The position numbers and the translations under genes are program-made. Source: Pseudomonadota bacterium (GTDB lineage Bacteria; Myxococcota_A; UBA796; SXON01). Taken from it: 37,474 bases of DNA. Positions 33,001-37,474 of this stretch are shown here, in pieces. The notes under the pieces were generated by a model. The model did not search any database and was not told where the DNA came from. It saw only the letters and a list, made by a program, of their open reading frames with translations. The DNA lies in the NCBI GenBank assembly GCA_005778355.1, contig SXON01000148.1, positions 1 to 37,474 of the forward strand, given 5' to 3'. Position 1 is the stretch's first letter, and each line of letters starts with the position of its first letter.

Positions 33001-33446
33001 CGCTCGGCGAGGTGGACAGTGACCGACGCCACGCCGGGGCGCCGTTGCCAGCTCTGGGGACCGCTTTCGGCGCCGTCGGGGCGGGGCAGCGGCGTGTAGT
33101 CGCCCCACGACACGTCGATGTTCAGCGCGTCGACCCCGGCAGGGACGAGCAGCGAGATGCCGATCGACGAGGGGAAGGGTGCCTTCCGGGCCGATGCCTT
33201 CTCCGGCGCGGGGTCGTCGTCGACCCCGGCTTTCGGGCGGAGCAGGTCCATCTGCTCAGTGGCGGTGTCGTCGGGCTCCGCGGCCTGGAAGGGCACGAGG
33301 AAACCGGTGAGATACCAGGAGGAAGGCGCCGTCGGGAGCGTTTCCGTGGCGTACGTGGCGTGGGTGGGCTCGTCGGGGTCGGGGCCGACGAGGTCGAGGC
33401 GGAGGGCGTCGACCAGCGTGGTTCGGATGGTGGCGGCGTCAGCCAT
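30057..33446 (-). CDS. drmA: DISARM helicase DrmA (YprA-family SF2)
   Basis: A 1129-aa SF2 helicase of the YprA/DrmA group. The first 400 residues are the DrmA-type beta-rich N-terminal domain. The helicase core shows Walker A FPSGGGKTEAYL with K438, the LMRYTLRLLTFDQL segment, motif II DELH at 670-673, motif III STAT, motif V ATNMISVGLD, and motif VI QATSRVGRD at about 919-927. A Cys cluster near 563 (CPWCGTRF, then CASRACPF) probably binds zinc. In DISARM, DrmA pairs with DrmB to recognise and act on incoming phage DNA in an ATP-dependent manner. The ATG at 33446 overlaps the DUF4276 gene by 8 bases, and the stop overlaps drmB by 4. No residue essential to the helicase appears lost. Confidence 0.94.
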   Translation of the reverse strand: MADAATIRTTLVDALRLDLVGPDPDEPTHATYATETLPTAPSSWYLTGFLVPFQAAEPDDTATEQMDLLRPKAGVDDDPAPEKASARKAPFPSSIGISLLVPAGVDALNIDVSWGDYTPLPRPDGAESGPQSWQRRPGVASVTVHLAERAPQQVPGSGGLVVRVACREVRPGTDTSHPLVPPGTRAASVFVVNQRPPAPDVDRDAAYAFQVRLAVWSDAPFVARPDLRGHAGSERDDRVAELQYRDVFEYAVGHGVATVADVGMDNACRTVRTQWIPTVDVERVEPRKVEGVELQMERLATLTDGAAARAALADLPAQYAAWIAAQRTTSLDTQPRRALATELLDQADYARQRIEAGIALLDEPRVLKAFTLANATMAASGRQRSAVQQGIPVADVSPPTWRPFQLAFLLLNLRGIVEPTHDERKTVDLLFFPSGGGKTEAYLGLAAFTLVWRRLAYPAIGSAGVSVLMRYTLRLLTFDQLGRAAALICALELERQKDKALLGEWPFEIGLWVGKAATPNRMGSRDDPHPDTARMRVKRFMDGKGPSPIPLDTCPWCGTRFNPGFSFDLKPNANYPTDLRLLCASRACPFTGRSALPILTVDEPIYRRLPCFLVATVDKFAQLPWVGESGKLLGKAERHDRDGFYGPSECGLGSPLPSGTLLPPDLVIQDELHLISGPLGTMVGLYEAALDALCARLAGNAEVRPKIVASTATVRRAERQIQALFGRAAVEVFPPPGPDRKDSFFAETVPVDTRHGRRYVGIAAQGRSLKVVFLRSLLALMGAAQAAWDQAGGKRSKQNPADPYMSVVAYFNSLRELGGSRRIVEDEVASRLVGYGSRRREGEAVGPFRDRRIGQPVELTSRESTSKVAETKRRLERTFHDDDRIDVALATNMISVGLDIVRLGLMVVAGQPKMSSEYIQATSRVGRDPDRPGLVVTLMNMHRPRDRSHYERFAAWHASFYRSVEATSVTPFSPRAIDRGIAGVSVSLARHGWRGLTPSSSAVQMRLERGRVDFVADALAARAAEHNRDLSKAEQEELRASTRGRVADLLDDWVKLADRKYNTRAGLKYQKADPGADAFLLRDPLSPDLDGLSPEERRFRAHRSMRDVELSVNLWARTLDGNEVEAESE

Positions 33447-34062
33447 TCGCGGCCTCGGCGAGCTTCGCCCTCAGCTCCGTGAGGAACACTCTCGCGTGCG
33501 GGCACCTGGCGATCACGCGCCCGGGGGCCACCTCCTCCAAGACGCCCAGGTCGCGGCCCTTGTGGTACGGGCCGCGCTTCGAGGGCCGTGTCGCGTTCGC
33601 GAGCTTCCGGAAGAGGTCCGCCTTCGGCTCCAGCTCCAGGTTCGGCCGAGCAGGGAGCTTGTCGGCCTTGAAACCAGCGCCGAACCACGACGTGAGGGCG
33701 TCTGGGTCGGCGCAGATCCACGCCTCCATCGCCTGCGCCATGAAATGCAGCGCGTCTTCCCCGGCGCCCGAGGGGGCCTGCCAACCGTCGCCCCGTCGCC
33801 CGCGCACGTGCGCCCACCGAGAGGGCAGGACCACGGGTCCCTCGCTGTCGACGAGCAAGACGCAGATGTCGTCGGGGTGGGTAGCCAGGGCGAGGCAGTA
33901 CTCATCGTATGCGGATTGCCTTCCGCCGCAGGCAATCACCTCGGGCCGTCGAGTCGCCTCGGGCAGCGCAGCGGCGATCCACGTGCGCATCGCGGTCTTC
34001 AGGCGGAGTTGCTGGTCTCGCGTGTCGCCACCGCCCTCCACGTACACCCGGACCCGCTTCAC
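33439..34062 (-). CDS. DUF4276 TOPRIM-like protein, partner of the AAA ATPase
   Basis: A 207-aa protein when started at GTG 34062, where GTGA overlaps the ATPase stop; an ATG 10 codons upstream lies inside the ATPase gene and would prefix a non-conserved tail. The sequence opens directly with the first strand and acidic loop (VRVYVEGGGD, E10), followed by a central strand and D72-S-E74 in LLVDSEGP, the TOPRIM-like acidic arrangement of DUF4276 proteins. The conserved AMEAWICAD segment follows. DUF4276 proteins are commonly encoded right after AAA_21 ATPases and are thought to form a split OLD-family-like nuclease; that activity is inferred. It sits between this ATPase and drmA with overlaps on both sides. 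Confidence 0.82.
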   Translation of the reverse strand: MKRVRVYVEGGGDTRDQQLRLKTAMRTWIAAALPEATRRPEVIACGGRQSAYDEYCLALATHPDDICVLLVDSEGPVVLPSRWAHVRGRRGDGWQAPSGAGEDALHFMAQAMEAWICADPDALTSWFGAGFKADKLPARPNLELEPKADLFRKLANATRPSKRGPYHKGRDLGVLEEVAPGRVIARCPHARVFLTELRAKLAEAANG

Positions 34063-35219
34063 CGCGAGCCCCCGATCTCGCCCTTCAACCACAGCTCACC
34101 CAGCGAGTATTTCTCCAGCCACGCGGCCAGGCGCGCGGGCTCAAGGCGATTCAGCTCGGTGCCCTGCGGGCCGCGCTCGACGACGACGACCGCGTCCGGG
34201 CGGTGGGAGAGCGCGCTCACGAGGAGGTCGGAGTGGGTGGTCACCACGACTTGGGTTCGCTCGGAGGCGGCAGCGAGGTGCCGAGCGAGGTCGGCGATCA
34301 TGTCGGGGTGGAGCCCGGTTTCGGGTTCCTCGATACACAGCAACCCGGGAGGCCGAGGGTGCAGGAGTACCGCGAGGAGGCTCAGGTAGCGCAAGGTGCC
34401 GTCGGACATTCTACTGAGTGGCACCGGGGCCGAGAGCCCGTCCAGGCGGAGGTACACCAGGAGTTGCGGTCCTAGATTGACGAACAGGAGATCGCGGAAG
34501 TCAGGCATAAACCTGCGAAGCTCGTGCTTCAGGTGCTCGAAGGCGACGCCCTCCAGTTGCAGGGCGCTCAGCACGGCGGCGAGGTTCTCGGCGGTCGGCA
34601 GCAGGAAGTCGGGAGGCAGGTCGCCGCGCTGCGACGTGCGGGCCTTGGCGTCGCGACCCCAGTCGAACCCTCGGTACAGGCGCATGGCCGCGTAGGTGTC
34701 GCGGAGCTTCGATGCCGGCGGCAGCGCGCTCGTCACGGCGTGTGTTGCGAGCACCGACTGATTTTCGGAGACGTCGCGAACCGGTGGGGTGCGCCCGTCT
34801 GCAAAAACTAGTCGCGACATGCCTGCGCTTCTGACGTACTCCGGGTCGGCCAGCGTCGCCCGCTCGCCCACCCAGGCCACGCGCTCCGACACGACCCGCG
34901 GGCGCTGTAGGTGCTCCGCGAGCTCGATGTCGTGGGCGATGGTCGGCAGCGAGTCGCCCGGTGAGACCACGGTGCCCAGGCGCATCCCCGGCTGGGCGCC
35001 GGCCCCCGACCACACCCAGTCGCGGAACTGCCCGCCGCCGACGCGGAAGGGCTCCGCCAGGTCGCCAGTGGCGGCGCGGAGGAGAGACAGCGCGTCGATC
35101 AGGTTTGACTTGCCGCTGCCGTTCGGCCCGATCAGCACGTTGAGAGGCCCGAGATCCACAGTCGTGGGCCCGGGGCCGAAGGAGAGTAGGCTGCTGAGCG
35201 TGAGGCGGGTGATCGGCAC
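34059..35219 (-). CDS. AAA_21/RecF-like ATPase (OLD-like)
   Basis: A 386-aa ABC/SMC-type ATPase without a long coiled coil. Motifs: Walker A GPNGSGKS at 31-38, signature LSRMSDGTL at about 268-275, Walker B LLCIEEPE at 293-300, and H-loop VTTHSDLL at 326-333. It starts with GTG at 35219, 2 bases after the preceding stop, giving the usual ITRLTLSSLLSF N-terminus. The DUF4276 gene follows with a 4-base overlap. Such ATPase-nuclease pairs occur in defence islands and resemble OLD-family proteins split into two chains; the ATPase would sense DNA ends or replication structures and license the partner. It may be an independent module captured by the DISARM-like locus. Confidence 0.88.
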   Translation of the reverse strand: MPITRLTLSSLLSFGPGPTTVDLGPLNVLIGPNGSGKSNLIDALSLLRAATGDLAEPFRVGGGQFRDWVWSGAGAQPGMRLGTVVSPGDSLPTIAHDIELAEHLQRPRVVSERVAWVGERATLADPEYVRSAGMSRLVFADGRTPPVRDVSENQSVLATHAVTSALPPASKLRDTYAAMRLYRGFDWGRDAKARTSQRGDLPPDFLLPTAENLAAVLSALQLEGVAFEHLKHELRRFMPDFRDLLFVNLGPQLLVYLRLDGLSAPVPLSRMSDGTLRYLSLLAVLLHPRPPGLLCIEEPETGLHPDMIADLARHLAAASERTQVVVTTHSDLLVSALSHRPDAVVVVERGPQGTELNRLEPARLAAWLEKYSLGELWLKGEIGGSR

Positions 35220-35221
35220 GG

Positions 35222-35851
35222 CTAGTCTAGGCTATCGCTGGCGGAAGGGTGTAGCTCCTCTACCGCGCTGGGGTCCCGCACGGACGGGCGCGTCGCTCCT
35301 GCCGACGTCGTCGGGTCGGTGAGCCACGCGGAGAGTCGTTGCCAAGCGTCGTCGACCAGGCGCGCGGCGTTTTCAGCCTCGGAACGGCCGAGGTCGATGT
35401 GGTGCCAGACCGAGAGGCTCCCATCCGGACCTCGGTACACACTCTCGCCCTCGCCCCAGGCCTCTCGCGCGTCGGCCTGGCGCATCTTCGCAACGTAGAG
35501 CGTTGCCCACATTGCCAGCGTCCCGCGGCAATCCCATACGGACACGTAGATCGAGCCCTTGTAGTCGGGGAGGGAACTGTTCATCTTTCCAGCGAGAATC
35601 GTCGCTCGCCAGGGGTTGGCCGGCATCATCCGGCCGAAGGCAGTGCCGTCGGCGCGGCGGGCCAGTTCGGCCCAGCAGGCACGCAGTTGGCTCTCCACGC
35701 CGCTGCGCGCGACCTCCTTGGCGGCATTGAAGGCCTCCCGCTCGTCGTCCGGAAGCCCGGCCACCTCCGGCGCGTCGTCATCTCGTTGGAAGAGCGGCCA
35801 GTAGTCCGGATTGGTGACAGTAAACCGCCAGATGTCGTCGCGTGCACTCAA
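35222..35851 (-). CDS. Unknown 209-aa protein upstream of the ATPase
   Basis: I do not recognise this family. The start is a rare TTG at 35851 overlapping the upstream stop (TTGA); no in-frame ATG or GTG is closer to the protein-like start. The N-terminus reads DDIWRFTVTNPDYWPLFQRDD, followed by a helical stretch and a beta segment (SIYVSVWDCRGTLAMWATLYV). No nuclease, zinc or nucleotide-binding motif is seen. The tail is Ser/Thr/Pro-rich. Tight coupling to the PD-(D/E)XK gene before it and the ATPase after it suggests that it belongs to the same functional unit. Confidence 0.65.
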   Translation of the reverse strand: MSARDDIWRFTVTNPDYWPLFQRDDDAPEVAGLPDDEREAFNAAKEVARSGVESQLRACWAELARRADGTAFGRMMPANPWRATILAGKMNSSLPDYKGSIYVSVWDCRGTLAMWATLYVAKMRQADAREAWGEGESVYRGPDGSLSVWHHIDLGRSEAENAARLVDDAWQRLSAWLTDPTTSAGATRPSVRDPSAVEELHPSASDSLD

Positions 35852-36696
35852 GGTAGCCTCCCGTCGGAAATGAAGTCGAGCGCCGCTCGCCGCTCGCTGA
35901 AACCCCAGCTGTCAAAGTGGCCGTCCTGACGCAGGCCGTAGATATGAGCCAGAGACGCCAAGTAACGTCCAAGGTGTCGATGTGCATCGGAGGTCGCCGA
36001 CGCCGCCACGGGCAGCCAAGCGCGGAGAACCTGATCGAGGGTGATGTGCACCGCCGCGGCGGCGGGGGTCTGGTCGCGCCGGAGGGTCAGAAAGGCAATA
36101 GTCCAGGTGCGACCCCGGGCTAGTTCCACCCCAGCTTTGCTGTATCGAAGCGTCTGATCCTGCCCTTCCTGGGCCAGCAGCTTTCCTTCGATGACGAACA
36201 CTTGGGCGGGCCCCGCAAGGCAAATGTCTGCGCGGCCGAAGCGACCGAGTGACTGCTCCACGGTGCACACCAGCGAATCCGCTTGTTCATTCGTGGCGGT
36301 TTCCGTTGAAGGTGCTTGGAGCAACCGAAGCAGCGCTCGCTTGGTTGCCCGCGCGAGCTCGGGGCGCTGCATCGCCCAGCCAAGCGTCATCGTGTGCATC
36401 AGCTCGGAGTACCGGTCGCGGGTCGGTCCAAGAAGGTCAGGGTCGGCGCCGAGGATTTCGACCTGGCGGCGAGAAGCGTCCGGTAGCTGCCGCAGACGCC
36501 TGACGGTGGCGCCTAGCCAGGCGTCGCGATGACGGTCCGGGCGCTGCACGAACTGCTCGACAAACAGGCGGAGAGGTCGCGCTTGCTGATGCATCAGGGC
36601 GCGCCCCAGTCGGACGACCGGCGAGGGATCCGCTGCCGCAGCGCGTAGTGCCCGCCCGAGGGCACAAACGACGGCTGTACGCTCGGGGTCGATCAA
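35848..36696 (-). CDS. PD-(D/E)XK nuclease-like protein
   Basis: A 282-aa protein. The nuclease core is visible in the middle: D157 in GRADICL, E170-G-K172 in FVIEGKLL, and Q181 with R184-Y185 in DQTLRYSKAG, matching the D-(x)n-E-x-K plus Q-x-x-x-Y pattern of the PD-(D/E)XK superfamily. The first 130 residues are helical. The start is uncertain: TTG at 36696 is the first in frame, with a weak ribosome-binding site, and other starts are further in. It lies 43 bases after the PLD-zinc gene and overlaps the 209-aa gene by 4. It is likely a DNA endonuclease subunit of the array. Confidence 0.72.
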   Translation of the reverse strand: MIDPERTAVVCALGRALRAAAADPSPVVRLGRALMHQQARPLRLFVEQFVQRPDRHRDAWLGATVRRLRQLPDASRRQVEILGADPDLLGPTRDRYSELMHTMTLGWAMQRPELARATKRALLRLLQAPSTETATNEQADSLVCTVEQSLGRFGRADICLAGPAQVFVIEGKLLAQEGQDQTLRYSKAGVELARGRTWTIAFLTLRRDQTPAAAAVHITLDQVLRAWLPVAASATSDAHRHLGRYLASLAHIYGLRQDGHFDSWGFSERRAALDFISDGRLP

Positions 36697-36739
36697 GGCC
36701 CCAGTCCGCGCCGGAGCCCAGGCCCTGTCCGGCTGTTGC

Positions 36740-37474
36740 TCAAGTGGTGGCCTCCCAACAGGGCTTGCAGAGTGGCTTGGCCATGGTGCTAGCCTTCGCC
36801 TTGCCGCAGCCGTGGCAGTGCTTCTCGTCGTAGTCCACGTTCATGTACTTCGACCAGGACTTGTAGCAGCTCGCGCAGTAGGGGTGGTCGACGTTGAAGG
36901 GGATCGCCTCGGCACAGCGAATGCAGTGGCCCGGCGCGGCACGCCTCTTGGGCGTGGGCGGCGTTTTCGAGGCCGATGTCGTCGGCGCCGGCGAACGGGG
37001 CGTCGCCGCCGGGTTGGCACGGTTCGCGGCCAGCGCGGGCGTGGGCGCTCCCTTGCCAAGCGCAGCGTGCAGGGCCGCGTGCGCCAATGCCTTCCCGGGC
37101 TGGGCGGCGATGGCCTCCTCGCCGTGCGCGCGTTGAAGGAGCTCGGCGGCATACTTCGCGATGTCGCCATACGCCTTGGCATCGCGGACACTGTCAACCC
37201 GGATCGCGATCTCCCATGAGCTGTTGACCGAGGCCTCGACGAGGTTGAGCGAGGTGACGATGGCCTGCGACTCGCTCAGGTAGATCTTCGCATGCAGGCG
37301 CTTGAGGTAGGACACCTCCACCCCGAACGTGCTGAGCCCGCGCGCTTTTGGCTCCTGCTTCTCGCGATCCGCACCACCACGCAGCAGCAGACGTACCTTG
37401 ACGTTGGGCCTCGTCTTCGCGAGCTTCACCTCCGTCGTGAGGCGATCCCAGGGGTCGAAATAGGGGGAGATGAG
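36740..37474 (-). CDS. PLD-family protein with C-terminal zinc-binding tail (5' end outside window)
   Basis: The frame is open to the right edge (translation there begins LISPYFDPWDRL), so the start lies outside the window. The visible part holds a PLD-superfamily second half: LLLRGG strand, RLHAKIYLSES with H and K near 37292-37288, then TSLNLVEASVNSSWE. An Ala/Pro-rich linker of about 60 residues leads to a zinc-binding tail with CIRC, CASC, CHGC and CKPC pairs that can form two metal sites. Proteins combining a PLD domain with such a tail are known near restriction and defence genes. It is the third PLD protein of the array besides DrmC and the PLD-SNF2 fusion. A single visible HKD half suggests dimerisation, unless another half lies outside. 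Confidence 0.82.
   Translation of the reverse strand, partial: LISPYFDPWDRLTTEVKLAKTRPNVKVRLLLRGGADREKQEPKARGLSTFGVEVSYLKRLHAKIYLSESQAIVTSLNLVEASVNSSWEIAIRVDSVRDAKAYGDIAKYAAELLQRAHGEEAIAAQPGKALAHAALHAALGKGAPTPALAANRANPAATPRSPAPTTSASKTPPTPKRRAAPGHCIRCAEAIPFNVDHPYCASCYKSWSKYMNVDYDEKHCHGCGKAKASTMAKPLCKPCWEATT

Noticed and set aside
31860-33482. Plus-strand open frame of about 540 codons across drmA
   Set aside because: It is antisense to an unmistakable DrmA helicase and rich in Gly/Arg/His; a shadow.
9705-37474. A DISARM methyltransferase (drmMI or drmMII)
   Set aside because: I looked for N6-adenine (NPPY/DPPY) and C5-cytosine (PCQ, ENV) motifs in the genes of the array and saw none in a methylase context.
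1-37474. CRISPR arrays, insertion sequences, tRNA or rRNA genes, integrase or attachment repeats
   Set aside because: No regularly spaced direct repeats, transposase or integrase motifs, cloverleaf-like sequence or paired attachment-like repeats were seen by eye; a computed scan could still find weak ones.

Overview
The window is very GC-rich with strongly G/C-biased third codon positions. It carries a MopE-type/FG-GAP lipoprotein beside a PEGA-domain surface protein, a combination typical of Myxococcota and related former Deltaproteobacteria. That assignment is inference; no rRNA or tRNA marker is present.

Layout. Bases 1-100 hold the 3' end of an unidentified gene. From 366 to 3100 (minus) lie the MopE/FG-GAP lipoprotein and the PEGA protein, translationally coupled. 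Diverging from them is a small XRE-type regulator (3173-3517), with a perfect inverted repeat in the shared upstream region. A 715-aa protein of unknown function (3905-6052, plus) follows and converges on a helical-repeat protein gene (6148-7488, minus); a 10-bp-stem hairpin sits between the two. Upstream of the helical-repeat gene lies a single-chain GmrSD-type DUF262-DUF1524 enzyme (7520-9253, minus). A roughly 450-base stretch with a possible gene remnant separates this from the main locus.

The main locus (9705 to past the right edge) is a single-strand array of at least 16 genes reading leftward, most overlapping by 1-11 bases. In transcription order: a PLD-family protein with a zinc-binding tail (cut by the window edge); a PD-(D/E)XK nuclease; a 209-aa orphan; an AAA_21 ATPase; a DUF4276 TOPRIM-like partner; drmA helicase, drmB (DUF1998) and drmC (PLD), which are the DISARM core in canonical order; a 114-aa orphan; a giant Ser/Thr kinase-zinc ribbon-SNF2 helicase fusion; an 808-aa cysteine-rich multi-zinc protein; a helical-repeat protein; a HerA-like ATPase with a C-terminal FHA domain; an McrB-like AAA+ motor; an McrC-like PD-(D/E)XK nuclease; and a PLD-SNF2 helicase fusion.

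How it may work (inference). The array looks like a composite anti-phage system built around DrmABC, with extra translocases and nucleases but no DNA methyltransferase in the window. Classical DISARM would need one to mark self DNA. A kinase fused to a helicase, and a phospho-threonine reader fused to a HerA motor four genes downstream, suggest that activation is controlled by protein phosphorylation. GmrSD and McrBC relatives usually attack modified DNA, so the locus may be aimed at phages with modified genomes. It resembles DISARM-related multigene arrays discussed in recent work on YprA-family helicases (I recall the name ARMADA; I could not verify membership).
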